46,625 nucleotides of DNA, from positions 1 through 46,625 of the forward strand of contig DAHUZJ010000093.1 of assembly GCA_027306585.1 (NCBI GenBank). Direction: 5' to 3'. Positions 14,990 to 22,750 of this stretch are shown here, in pieces. The number at the start of each line of letters is the position of its first letter. The first letter of the stretch is position 1. Under the pieces are notes generated by a model that saw only the letters and a program-made list of their open reading frames with translations, did no database searches and was not told where the DNA came from. This DNA comes from Acidimicrobiaceae bacterium (GTDB taxonomy: Bacteria > Actinomycetota > Acidimicrobiia > Acidimicrobiales > RAAP-2). The position numbers were made by a program, and so were the translations under genes.

Positions 14990-15775
14990 TCACCGCCCCA
15001 CGAAGCGGGCGTCGCGCTTCTCGACGAAGGCCCGCATCGCCTCGGCCGTGTCGGCCCCGGCGAAGTTGACCGCCTGGCAGTGGGCCTCGTTCTCCAGCGC
15101 TTCGGCGAGGCCGATCGACCAGGCACCGTCGAGGAGCGACTTGGTCATCGAGAGGGCCATCGTGGGGCCCGCGGCCAGCCGGTCGGCCCAGTCGGCGCAG
15201 GCGGCATCGAGCTCGCCCGCCGGGACCACCCGGTTGGCGACACCCGTCGAGAGCGCCTTCTCGGCGTCGAACAGGTCGCCGAACAGCGCCAGCTCCTTGG
15301 CCCGGCCGGCGCCGACGCGGCGCGGGAGCAGCCACGACGAGCCGCCATCGAGGGTGAGGCCGCGCCGGGCGAAGATGAGCGAGAACCGGGCTCGGTCGGA
15401 CGCGACGAGGAGGTCGCACGCGAGGGCGAGGCTCAGCCCGGCCCCGACGGCGACCCCGTCCACCTTGGCGATCGTCGGCTTCGTGACCCGGTGGAGCGCC
15501 AGGACGACGTCGCCGAGCCGGCGCATCTGGGCCACCGTGGGGTCCTGGCTGGCCAGTTGGACGGGACTGTCGGCGTCGGTGAGATCGGCTCCCGAGCAGA
15601 AGTCGCCCCCGGCCCCGGTGAGGACGAGAACGCGGTCGTCGACGCTCCGCTCCACCTCCTCGAAGCGCGCCCGCAGCTCCTCGAGCATTCCCCGGGTCAC
15701 CGCGTTCTTGCGGTGGGGGCGGTTCATCGTGATCGTGACGACCCCGTCCGTGCGCTCGACGACGACTGTCTCCAC
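14990..15775 (-). CDS. Enoyl-CoA hydratase/isomerase family protein (PaaG-like)
   Basis: A 261-residue crotonase-fold protein. The oxyanion-hole segments GGDFCSGADL and GVAVGAGLSLALACDL are clear. The two catalytic glutamates of classical enoyl-CoA hydratase are missing: the GGxCE position is Ser and the FAQPE position is Phe. Instead the segment GLTLDGGSSWLLPRRVG carries the Asp typical of PaaG-type isomerases. So an acyl-CoA isomerase role is more likely than hydration. GTG 15775 follows GGAGGAGGAGCC; the upstream Gly/Pro/Thr-rich frame is an intergenic repeat and is not included. It is upstream of the NfeD-SPFH pair. Confidence 0.85.
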   Translation of the reverse strand: METVVVERTDGVVTITMNRPHRKNAVTRGMLEELRARFEEVERSVDDRVLVLTGAGGDFCSGADLTDADSPVQLASQDPTVAQMRRLGDVVLALHRVTKPTIAKVDGVAVGAGLSLALACDLLVASDRARFSLIFARRGLTLDGGSSWLLPRRVGAGRAKELALFGDLFDAEKALSTGVANRVVPAGELDAACADWADRLAAGPTMALSMTKSLLDGAWSIGLAEALENEAHCQAVNFAGADTAEAMRAFVEKRDARFVGR

Positions 15776-15800
15776 GGCTCCTCCTCCACCTGCTCGACCA

Positions 15801-15884
15801 GGTCCGCCGGTACCGCCAGTGACGCCGGTACCGCCGGTAACGCCGGTACCGGCGGGTCCGCCGGGTCCGCCGGGTCCGCCGGGC
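15801..15884. repeat. Intergenic short tandem repeats
   Basis: GCCGGTACC and GGTCCGCCG units recur several times between the crotonase start and the FMN-binding gene. They keep a frame open upstream of the crotonase but have strong repeat composition and no start signal. Confidence 0.6.
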
Positions 15885-15952
15885 GGCCCCGCCACGCTAC
15901 GGGCGGTCAGCGCCGGGCCGCCACCCCCGTCACCCCCGCCACCGTGTGGCGC

Positions 15953-16468
15953 TCAGCCCAGCTGGGACAGTGCAGCCTGGAGGGAGAGGGCGAACGCCTC
16001 ACTGGTGTAGGTGGCGCCGGAGATGCCGTTGATCCGACCGCTCTTCGCCTTGAGCGCTTGCGACCGCAGCATGGGGATCACCTGGGCGGCCAGCTGCTGG
16101 GAGTATGTGTCGGCCGTCTGCAGTGTCACCACCGTGGCGTCGGTCAGCCGACCGCCCGTCATCGTGGCCCGCACCCGGAGCTGGCCGTAGCCGTAGGACT
16201 CGAGCTTGCCGGTGACGGTGCGGGTCGACGGGGCCGTCGTGGTGGAGGTCGTCGAGGACGGCGCGGTGGTCGTCGAGCCGGCGCCGGAGGGGCCGCCCCC
16301 CGTGGTGGAGGTGGTGGACGACGCCGGCGGCGTCGTGGTGGTGGTGGGCGAGCTCGACGTGTGGGAGGCGGGCGCGGACGGCGTCAGACCCGACCGGCTC
16401 TGGAAGCTGAAGAGGGCGACCAGGCCGGCGGCCGTCGCGCCGAGGACGATCGGTGCCCGCCTCACCAT
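15953..16468 (-). CDS. Membrane-anchored FMN-binding domain protein
   Basis: A 171-residue protein: a short basic N-terminus, one transmembrane helix, a Ser/Thr/Pro-rich linker (about 30-85, with TTST and SSTTSTTT runs) and a C-terminal FMN_bind domain ending ISGATYTSEAFALSLQAAL. The SGAT sequence matches the motif in which ApbE attaches FMN to a Thr. Such proteins shuttle electrons outside the membrane. The start at ATG 16468 overlaps the stop of the flavocytochrome gene (ATGGTGA), so the two are coupled and probably form one electron-transfer chain. Confidence 0.85.
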   Translation of the reverse strand: MVRRAPIVLGATAAGLVALFSFQSRSGLTPSAPASHTSSSPTTTTTPPASSTTSTTGGGPSGAGSTTTAPSSTTSTTTAPSTRTVTGKLESYGYGQLRVRATMTGGRLTDATVVTLQTADTYSQQLAAQVIPMLRSQALKAKSGRINGISGATYTSEAFALSLQAALSQLG

Positions 16469-17847
16469 GCGTACTCCTCGGCGTGGAGCGCCGCTCGCGG
16501 GACGCCGGCCTCTTCCAGCGCCGCACTGACCGCACGGACGAATTCGGGCGGACCGCACACGTAGGCGTCGCGCCTGTGCAGGTCTCGAACCAGGCTCTTG
16601 AACAGGGCGGCATCGAGCACCACGTCCTCACGGGATCCCACGAGCTCGTGCAGCTGGCCCTTCCGCTGGCGCACCAGCTCGGTCAGCTCCTCGCGCAGGT
16701 AGAGCTGGGCTTCGTGGGACGCCCGCACGACCACGACGGGGACGGACTCCTTGGGGAGGTCCTCGAGCAGCGACCGCAAGGCCGTCACCCCGATCCCACC
16801 GGCGACGAGGAGCGCCTTGGGTCGGGTGAGGGCGTGGGCGGTGCAGGCGCCGTAGGGACCTTCGACGAACACCCTCGTGCCGGGACGCAGGCCCGCCACG
16901 GCCCTGGAATGGTCACCCACCTGCTTCACCGTCAGCCGGACGAACGGCGGCCGGGGCCGGGCAGAGAGCGAGTAGGGATGGGCCTGCCACCACATCCCGG
17001 GGGCCAGGAAGCGCCAGGCCATGAACTGGCCCCCCGACGCCGGCAACCGGTCCAGGCGGCGGCCCTTCACGACCACCGACACGGCGTCGGTGCCGGCCGG
17101 CTTCACCTCGACGACCCGCAAGTCGTGCCGCAGGCTGCGGACCACCGGCAGCACCACCCGGTACCCGAGCACGGTGCCGGCGGTGGCGATCCACAGCGCG
17201 CTCCAGATCGCCTGGATCGCCGGGCGCCCGACGAACGACGGTCCCAGGAGGATCACGTGTGCGAAGGAGAGGGCCAGGGCCAGGTACATGTAGAGGTGGA
17301 CGACCCACCACGTCTCCCGCCGAAGGCGCGACCGGATGGCCCGGATCGAGACGACGCCGATGCCCACCATCAGGGCCAGCGCCACGGTGGCGGCCAGGAC
17401 GTTGGGGAAGTCGAGCACCATGACCACGGTCTCGTGGAGGGCTCCGCTGTGTGACGCCTGCCCGTAGCCGATGACGATGAAGATCGCGTGGGCGACGAGC
17501 AGGGAGATCGGCCACGGCGCCAGCCGCCGGTGCCACCGGAGCAGCCCGTCCTGGCCGAGCACGCGCTCGATGGCGGGAATGCGGCTGATCAGCAGGACCA
17601 TCAGCAGCGCCAGGTACATGCCGACCATCCCGGCCTCGTTGCCGATGACCGTGGCGAGGCTGCCGGCCGTGCCGGGCTGGGTGCCCGACCGCAGTCCCAC
17701 CCAGGCCGACAGCACGAGGCCGACGGCGGCCACGGCGAGGGCGAAGCGGACGATCCACGGGCGAGGCGCCGGGGCTGGCGGCGAGGCCGGCGGGCGCCGC
17801 TTCTGCCGGCGGGCAGGAACGGCGGGGTCGAAGGCGACCGAAGTCAT
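16462..17847 (-). CDS. Ferric-reductase-like transmembrane flavocytochrome (FAD/NAD(P))
   Basis: A 461-residue protein with six hydrophobic helices in the first 230 residues. It has heme-b ligand candidates in RWHRRLAPWPISLLVAH and in VHLYMYLALALSFAH. A ferredoxin-reductase-type module follows: FAD site HPYSLSA, NAD(P) site LVAGGIGVTALRSLL and C-terminal YVCGPPEFV. Members of this group carry electrons from cytosolic NAD(P)H through FAD and heme to an acceptor outside. The next gene encodes the FMN protein that could be that acceptor. ATG 17847 is preceded by TACGCT and 6 nt, the leaderless pattern; an upstream in-frame extension lacks a ribosome site. Confidence 0.85.
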   Translation of the reverse strand: MTSVAFDPAVPARRQKRRPPASPPAPAPRPWIVRFALAVAAVGLVLSAWVGLRSGTQPGTAGSLATVIGNEAGMVGMYLALLMVLLISRIPAIERVLGQDGLLRWHRRLAPWPISLLVAHAIFIVIGYGQASHSGALHETVVMVLDFPNVLAATVALALMVGIGVVSIRAIRSRLRRETWWVVHLYMYLALALSFAHVILLGPSFVGRPAIQAIWSALWIATAGTVLGYRVVLPVVRSLRHDLRVVEVKPAGTDAVSVVVKGRRLDRLPASGGQFMAWRFLAPGMWWQAHPYSLSARPRPPFVRLTVKQVGDHSRAVAGLRPGTRVFVEGPYGACTAHALTRPKALLVAGGIGVTALRSLLEDLPKESVPVVVVRASHEAQLYLREELTELVRQRKGQLHELVGSREDVVLDAALFKSLVRDLHRRDAYVCGPPEFVRAVSAALEEAGVPRAALHAEEYAW

Positions 17848-17853
17848 TGTCGC

Positions 17854-17859
17854 AGCGTA
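17854..17859 (-). promoter_or_regulatory. Candidate -10 box (TACGCT) of the flavocytochrome gene
   Basis: Minus-strand TACGCT is followed by 6 nt and then ATG 17847. No ribosome site is present, so a leaderless transcript is likely. Confidence 0.4.
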
Positions 17860-17967
17860 GGAAAGGTCCAGCTCTCTGGGTGACGGCCAACCACAGGACC
17901 TTCTCAGTGGGCCGCTCGGCAACGTCCCCAGTGAGCCTCTCCACAGGCCGCGAGCTCCGGGGCAGCG

Positions 17968-18330
17968 TCAGAAGGCGCCTTCGAGCACCTCCATCTGCTC
18001 CCCCGTCACGACGACGACGTCGAAGCGCACCACGTCGAAGTGGGTCCCGCCCGCCGCCCGCCGGCAGAGCCAAGCCGCGGCCAGTCGCCGCAGGCGCTGC
18101 TGCTTGGCCCGGTCCACCGCCAAGGCCGGCGATCCGTACGCCGTGGTGCGGCGGGCCTTGACCTCGACGATTGCCAGCGTCGAGCCCCTCCGGCAGACGA
18201 GGTCGATCTCCCCGTCGCGACAGCGCCAGTTCCGGTCCAGCACCTGGTAGCCGGACGCCTGGTACCACCGTGCCGCCCGGGCCTCGCCCGCCGCACCCAG
18301 GCGGCGGCGCTCGTCGGCTGGGCTGGCCAT
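17968..18330 (-). CDS. yraN: YraN/UPF0102 family nuclease-fold protein
   Basis: A 120-residue protein of the UPF0102 family, with an endonuclease-like (PD-(D/E)xK) fold. The motif DGEIDLVCR with the later VEVKARR is diagnostic, and the N-terminal GAAGEARAARWYQASGYQVL matches the family. Its biochemical role is unsettled. Start at ATG 18330. It is the last gene of the long ribosomal/SMC gene series and follows the DUF2469 gene, as in other actinobacteria, where comM usually comes next. Confidence 0.88.
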   Translation of the reverse strand: MASPADERRRLGAAGEARAARWYQASGYQVLDRNWRCRDGEIDLVCRRGSTLAIVEVKARRTTAYGSPALAVDRAKQQRLRRLAAAWLCRRAAGGTHFDVVRFDVVVVTGEQMEVLEGAF

Positions 18331-18364
18331 CGCCTCCGAACGGTCGGGGGACGGACCTCGCCGT

Positions 18365-18658
18365 CTACAGCTCCTTCTCGGGCAGCCGCTCGATGTTCAC
18401 GTCACGGAACGTCACGACCCGCACCGACGGGACGAACCGGGCCGGCCGGTACATGTCCCACACCCAGGCGTCGGTCAGCTCGAGCTCGACACAGGTGGGC
18501 TGCGTGTCGGTCCGCAGCGTCATCGAGACGTCGTTGGCCAGGTAGAACCGCCGCTCCGTCTCGACCACGTAGCCGAACATCGGGAGCACCGCCCGGTACT
18601 CCTGCACAAGGCCGAGCTCGATCTCGGCTTCGTACCGCTCGAGGTCCTCCTCGCTCAT
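18365..18658 (-). CDS. DUF2469 family protein
   Basis: A 97-residue soluble protein. The segments SEEDLERYEAEIELGL, FGYVVETERRFYLAND and DAWVWDMYRPARFV are nearly invariant in this actinobacterial family (Rv2901c type). The function is unknown. It sits between rplS and yraN, its usual place, but lepB and rnhB, which normally separate it from rplS, are missing. Start at ATG 18658. Confidence 0.9.
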   Translation of the reverse strand: MSEEDLERYEAEIELGLVQEYRAVLPMFGYVVETERRFYLANDVSMTLRTDTQPTCVELELTDAWVWDMYRPARFVPSVRVVTFRDVNIERLPEKEL

Positions 18659-18682
18659 GCGAGCTCGCTCATGCGCGGAACC

Positions 18683-19036
18683 TCACGGGCGAACGGCCCG
18701 CTTCTCCTTGATCTTTGCTGCCTTCCCCGAACGCTCCCGGAGGTAGTAGAGCTTCGCCCGCCGGACGTCGCCGTGGGTGACCACCTCCAGCTTGGCGATG
18801 GTCGGCGAGTGGACCGGGAAGGTGCGCTCCACGCCCACGCCGAAGCTGACTTTGCGCACGGTGAACGTCTCTCGGACGCCCACGCCCTGGCGACGGATCA
18901 CGGCACCCTGGAACACCTGCACACGCTCCCGGTTGCCTTCTACCACGCGGACGTGGACCTTCAACGTGTCGCCGGGGCGGAACTCCGGCACGTCGTCACG
19001 AAGGCTGTCTCGGTCGATGATCTCAGTCGGGTGCAT
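18683..19036 (-). CDS. rplS: 50S ribosomal protein L19
   Basis: A 117-residue L19, a protein at the 30S-50S interface. [32 protein letters not shown] and the C-terminal [19 protein letters not shown] are canonical. ATG 19036 lies inside the end of trmD (14-nt overlap), so the two are probably translationally coupled. Other long frames through this region are shadows. Confidence 0.97.
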   Translation of the reverse strand: MHPTEIIDRDSLRDDVPEFRPGDTLKVHVRVVEGNRERVQVFQGAVIRRQGVGVRETFTVRKVSFGVGVERTFPVHSPTIAKLEVVTHGDVRRAKLYYLRERSGKAAKIKEKRAVRP

Positions 19037-19838
19037 GGCGCGCGTCTTTCGGGCTGGTGGGAGGTTTGCCGGGTCCTCGATCGTAGCCCTGCTGGGCCAG
19101 GAGGTGCACCTCGCCCGCTGCCTCCAGCAGGGCGACTTCTTCGGCAGTGAGCCCACCACGCCGCTCCACCAGGTCCGGGCGGCGTTCGAGCGTGCGGCGC
19201 AGCGCCTGCACCTGACGCCAGCGAGCGACGCTGCCGTGGTCGCCGGAACGCAGGACCTCGGGCACCGTCCAGCCCCGGAACGATGCCGGACGGGTGTACT
19301 GCGGGTACTCCAGTAGCCCGCCGGCAAAGCTCTCCTCCTCGGCGGACGCCTCATTGCCGAGGGTCCCGGGCAGCAGCCGCGCCACCGCCTCCACCACCAC
19401 CAGGGCCGGCAGCTCACCCCCGGCCAGGACCACGTCGCCCACCGAGAGCTCGCCGTCCACGAGGTGGTCGACGACCCGCTGGTCGACCCCCTCGTAGCGC
19501 CCGCACAGCAACGAGAAGCCGCCCCCGGCCGCCAGCTCGGCGGCGAAGGCCTGGTCGAGACGCCGCCCTCCCGGCGAGAGCAGGAGGAGCGGGCGCGGCA
19601 AGCCCTCAGCCGCCTCGACGGCCTCGACGGCGGCGAACAGGGGACCGGGCATGAGCACCATCCCGGCACCGCCCCCGAACGGCGCGTCGTCGACCGACCG
19701 GCGCGGGTCGTCGGCACCCGCCCGCAGGTCGCGCACCCGCAGGTCGAGGATCCCTTGGCGCCGGGCCCGGCCGAGGAGGCTCGCCGAGCAGTACCCCTCG
19801 ACGAGCTCGGGGAAGATGGTGAACAGATCGACGCGAAT
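19023..19838 (-). CDS. trmD: tRNA (guanine-N1)-methyltransferase, apparent ATT start
   Basis: TrmD methylates G37 of tRNAs with a G36, preventing frameshifts. It is a SPOUT-fold dimer using SAM. About 271 residues from the predicted start. Canonical features are [59 protein letters not shown] and YTRPASFRG. The family N-terminus (M-R-x-D-x-x-T-x-F-P) aligns with Ile-Arg-Val-Asp, encoded ATT CGC GTC GAT at 19838. No ATG, GTG or TTG in frame lies nearby; the upstream frame runs through rimM as a shadow. The rimM stop is immediately upstream, so reinitiation at ATT is likely. Confidence 0.92.
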   Translation of the reverse strand: MRVDLFTIFPELVEGYCSASLLGRARRQGILDLRVRDLRAGADDPRRSVDDAPFGGGAGMVLMPGPLFAAVEAVEAAEGLPRPLLLLSPGGRRLDQAFAAELAAGGGFSLLCGRYEGVDQRVVDHLVDGELSVGDVVLAGGELPALVVVEAVARLLPGTLGNEASAEEESFAGGLLEYPQYTRPASFRGWTVPEVLRSGDHGSVARWRQVQALRRTLERRPDLVERRGGLTAEEVALLEAAGEVHLLAQQGYDRGPGKPPTSPKDARHAPD

Positions 19839-19839
19839 C

Positions 19840-20310
19840 TCAGTCCACCAGGCCCTCGGGCGCGTCGACGACCACCCGGGCGCCCGGGTCCACCTCGGTG
19901 ACGAAGCGCAAGGGCACGAGCCCGCCGCCGTCGAGGACGAGCAGGTCGCTGGCCGGGTTGGGCTCGACGGCGACGACGGTTCCGAGGACCCGCCCGTCGA
20001 GCTGGACGGCTTGGGCTCCGATGAGCTGGTGGACCCACAGCACACCTGGGGTCTCCAAGGGCTCGGCAAGGAGGGCCCGGCCCCGCAGGGCTTCGGCGCC
20101 GGCGCGGTCGTCCACGCCGGCGAAGCGCACGAGGTACCGCCCCTGGTGCGGGCGGGCCGCCGCCACTTCGAGCGGACCGTCGTCGGTCAGGACGGACGTC
20201 CCGGGAGCGAGCCGGAGATCGGGCTCGCTCCACACGTCCACCACTACCTCACCCGCCAGGCCGTGGGGCTTGACGACCCGGCCCACCTCGAGCAGCCCGT
20301 CTTCGGGCAC
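19840..20310 (-). CDS. rimM: 16S rRNA processing protein RimM
   Basis: A 156-residue RimM, which assists maturation of the 30S head domain and binds S19. N-terminal [19 protein letters not shown] and the C-terminal PRC-barrel segment [17 protein letters not shown] are typical. GTG 20310 comes 5 nt after the khpA stop; the longer upstream frame is a shadow of khpA and rpsP. It ends one base before the trmD start. Confidence 0.93.
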   Translation of the reverse strand: MPEDGLLEVGRVVKPHGLAGEVVVDVWSEPDLRLAPGTSVLTDDGPLEVAAARPHQGRYLVRFAGVDDRAGAEALRGRALLAEPLETPGVLWVHQLIGAQAVQLDGRVLGTVVAVEPNPASDLLVLDGGGLVPLRFVTEVDPGARVVVDAPEGLVD

Positions 20311-20315
20311 CCGGC

Positions 20316-20648
20316 TCAGTCGTCGACGATGTCGACGACGGTGCGCACCTCGTCGCGGGCCCCCGCCACGCCGACGAGCGTACGGATGGCCTGCGCCGTG
20401 CGGCCCCGACGGCCGATCACCCGGCCCATGTCGTCGGGAGCCACGTGGAGGCGCAGCACCACCGACCCCCGTCGGTCCTCGGTGCGCACCACCACCGCGT
20501 CCGGATCGTCGGCCAAGGAGCGGGCGAGGTACTCCAAGACCCCCGTCGCGCTGCCCCCTTCGGCCTGGTTGCCCTGGTCGCCGTCCTCGTCGACCTCGTC
20601 GTCGACGACGTTCACGTCGCCGGGCTCGTAGCCCCCTTCGATCGTCAC
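20316..20648 (-). CDS. khpA: KH-domain RNA-binding protein KhpA
   Basis: A 110-residue single KH-domain protein. The GxxG loop is GRRG in [19 protein letters not shown], and [13 protein letters not shown] precedes it. KhpA binds RNA and in Gram-positives acts with KhpB in cell division and growth. An acidic N-terminal extension ([17 protein letters not shown]) of about 35 residues precedes the KH domain, unlike the short family norm of about 75-80 residues. GTG 20648 overlaps the rpsP stop (GTGA). Confidence 0.9.
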   Translation of the reverse strand: MTIEGGYEPGDVNVVDDEVDEDGDQGNQAEGGSATGVLEYLARSLADDPDAVVVRTEDRRGSVVLRLHVAPDDMGRVIGRRGRTAQAIRTLVGVAGARDEVRTVVDIVDD

Positions 20649-21019
20649 TCGCCCATCTCCTCGGCGGTGGCCGGCTCGCTGGCGGCGGTGGCCGGCTCGG
20701 CGGCGGCGGTGGCCGGCTCGGCGGCGGCGGTGGGTGGCGCGGCAACCGGCACGCCGTCGGCGCCGATGGTGCCCGAGGACCGCAGGATCCGCTCGACCCG
20801 CTCGGTGGGCTTGGCGCCCTGGCTGAGCCACTTGAGGGCCTTCTCGTGGTCGATCGTGATCACGGCATCCCGGTCCGCGCTGGAACGGCCACGGGGGGCG
20901 TAGGTGCCGACCACCTCGAGGAAGCGGCCGTCACGAGGAGAGCGGCTGTCGGCCGCCACCACCCGGTACGTCGGCTGCTTCTTCTTGCCCATCCGCACGA
21001 GGCGGAGCTTCACTGCCAC
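20645..21019 (-). CDS. rpsP: 30S ribosomal protein S16
   Basis: A 124-residue S16, needed for 30S assembly. The N-terminus [20 protein letters not shown] and [20 protein letters not shown] is canonical. Beyond the usual end there is an Ala-rich C-terminal extension of about 40 residues with AAEPAT repeats; such tails occur in actinobacterial S16. GTG 21019 has GGGAGAAGGCTC upstream. A hairpin in the leader (21035-21053) may regulate it. Confidence 0.96.
   Translation of the reverse strand: MAVKLRLVRMGKKKQPTYRVVAADSRSPRDGRFLEVVGTYAPRGRSSADRDAVITIDHEKALKWLSQGAKPTERVERILRSSGTIGADGVPVAAPPTAAAEPATAAAEPATAASEPATAEEMGE
20662..20735. repeat. In-frame 21-bp repeat in the rpsP tail
   Basis: About three and a half copies of a 21-bp unit containing GGCGGTGGCCGGCTCG encode the AAEPAT repeats of the S16 C-terminus. 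Confidence 0.7.
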
Positions 21020-21034
21020 GAGCCTTCTCCCTCC

Positions 21035-21053
21035 ATGGTCTTTGGGTGACCAT
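21035..21053 (-). promoter_or_regulatory. Hairpin in the rpsP leader
   Basis: ATGGTC (21035-21040) and GACCAT (21048-21053) form a 6-bp stem with a 7-nt loop, 16 nt upstream of the S16 start and next to its ribosome site. It could be an autoregulatory leader element. No clear promoter pair was found in 21054-21134. Confidence 0.35.
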
Positions 21054-21134
21054 TCTCGCAGGTTGCGCGCCCCCCGCGTCCAGTCACCGTCCGCCGCGCC
21101 CCAGATCTCGTCGCGCGGCGGCCTCGCGGGCCGG

Positions 21135-22718
21135 TCACCGCCCCTTGGGCGGGGTGACCCGCCCGCCCTTCTTCTTCTTGGTGTTGCCACCCTTGCCGCC
21201 GTGGGTGGCCTTGGCGCCACCGTCCCCCCGGCCGCCGGCACCCAGGCCGGCGAGCGCGCCCCCGCCCGGCGGCAGGCCGCCGTTGCCCCCGAGGCCGAAG
21301 AGCGACGTGAGATCCGAGTCCTCGCCGGCAGCGTTCATCGCCGCCAGCTGCTTGCGGGCGGCCCGGAGGTTGCCGAGCCGCCCCCCGCCGCCACCCATCC
21401 CTGCCAGGCCGGGCATGCCCGCCGGCATGGTGCCGCCCGCCATCCCCTTCATCATCTTCTGCATCTCGCGGAACTGCTTGAGCAGCTGGTTGACGTCCTG
21501 GGTGCTGGTGCCGCTGCCTCGGGCGATCCGGACCCGCCGGGAACCGTCCACCATGGAAGGGTCGGTTCGCTCGTCCGGCGTCATCGACCGCACGATCGCC
21601 TCGACCCGGTTCACCTCCCGGTCGTCGATCTGGTCGGCCGCCTGGCGCATCTCCTTCGACATCCCGGGCAGCAGCTTCATGATCCCACCCAGCGAGCCGA
21701 GCTTCCGGACCTGCTGGAGCTGCTCCAAGAAGTCGTCCAGCGTGAACCGGCCCTCCATGAGCCGAGTGGCCGACTTGGTGACCGTTTCCCGGTCCATGGT
21801 GCGCTCGGCCTGTTCGATGAGGCTGAGGACGTCGCCCATCCCGAGGATGCGGTCCGCCATCCGGTCCGGGTGGAAGAGGTCGAAGTCCTCCAGCTTCTCC
21901 CCGGTCGAGGCGAAGACGATCGGTCGCCCGACGACGCCTTTCACGGACAGTGCCGCGCCGCCACGGGCGTCGCCGTCGAGCTTGGTCACGATGACGCCGT
22001 CGAGCCCCAGGGCGTCGTGGAAGGCCCTGGCCGTCTGGACGGCGTCCTGGCCGGTCATGGCGTCGACGACGAGGAAGGTGTAGTGCGGGTTCGTCGCCTC
22101 GCCGATCCGCCGGACCTCGTCCATCAGCTCCTGATCGATCGCCAACCGGCCGGCCGTGTCGACAATGCACAGGTCGCGGCCGAGCCGCCGTGCCTCCTCG
22201 ACACCGGCCGCCGCCACGGCCACCGGGTCCGACGGCTCGCTGTAGACGCCGACGCCGATCTGCCGGCCGAGCACGCGCAGCTGCTCGACGGCGGCCGGCC
22301 GCTGCAGGTCCGCCCCCACAAGCAGCGGGTTGCGGCCTTGCTGCTTCCACCAGCGGGCCAGCTTGGCAGCCGTCGTCGTCTTGCCGGAACCCTGGAGGCC
22401 GGCCAGCAGCACCACCGTCGGGGGACGGGAGGCGTAGGTCAAGCGAAGCGTCTCGCCGCCGAGGACGCCGACCAGTTCCTCGTGGACCGCCTTCACGACC
22501 TGCTGGCCAGGCGTCAGGCTCTTGGAGAGCACCTCCCCGGCGCACCGGGCTCGCACCCCGGCGACGAAGGCGCGGACCACGCCCACCTCGACGTCGGCTT
22601 CGAGGAGGGCGGTGCGGATCTCCCGCAGTGCGGCATCGAGATCGTCTTCCGAGAGCCGGCCGCGGCTGCGAAGGCGGCCGCTGATGCGCTCGAGACGATC
22701 GGACAGGGCGTCGAACAT
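21135..22718 (-). CDS. ffh: Signal recognition particle protein Ffh (SRP54)
   Basis: A 527-residue SRP GTPase that binds signal peptides and 4.5S RNA and docks on FtsY. N domain, then G domain with [17 protein letters not shown] (G1), CIVDTAGRL (G3) and [15 protein letters not shown] (G4). The M domain includes [13 protein letters not shown] and [13 protein letters not shown] and a Met/Gly-rich tail; the RNA-binding [11 protein letters not shown] is present. ATG 22718 is preceded by TAGCCT 9 nt upstream with no strong ribosome site. It follows ftsY by 32 nt. Confidence 0.97.
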   Translation of the reverse strand: MFDALSDRLERISGRLRSRGRLSEDDLDAALREIRTALLEADVEVGVVRAFVAGVRARCAGEVLSKSLTPGQQVVKAVHEELVGVLGGETLRLTYASRPPTVVLLAGLQGSGKTTTAAKLARWWKQQGRNPLLVGADLQRPAAVEQLRVLGRQIGVGVYSEPSDPVAVAAAGVEEARRLGRDLCIVDTAGRLAIDQELMDEVRRIGEATNPHYTFLVVDAMTGQDAVQTARAFHDALGLDGVIVTKLDGDARGGAALSVKGVVGRPIVFASTGEKLEDFDLFHPDRMADRILGMGDVLSLIEQAERTMDRETVTKSATRLMEGRFTLDDFLEQLQQVRKLGSLGGIMKLLPGMSKEMRQAADQIDDREVNRVEAIVRSMTPDERTDPSMVDGSRRVRIARGSGTSTQDVNQLLKQFREMQKMMKGMAGGTMPAGMPGLAGMGGGGGRLGNLRAARKQLAAMNAAGEDSDLTSLFGLGGNGGLPPGGGALAGLGAGGRGDGGAKATHGGKGGNTKKKKGGRVTPPKGR

Positions 22719-22750
22719 GCGGGCTCCAGGCTACTGGGCCCGCGCACCGG

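Noticed and set aside
15801..15884. Possible CRISPR-like array
   Set aside because: Units are short, contiguous and without unique spacers; it is a simple tandem repeat.
15776..15895. Gly/Pro/Thr-rich N-terminal extension of the crotonase
   Set aside because: It is encoded by intergenic repeats, and a strong ribosome site precedes the GTG at 15775.
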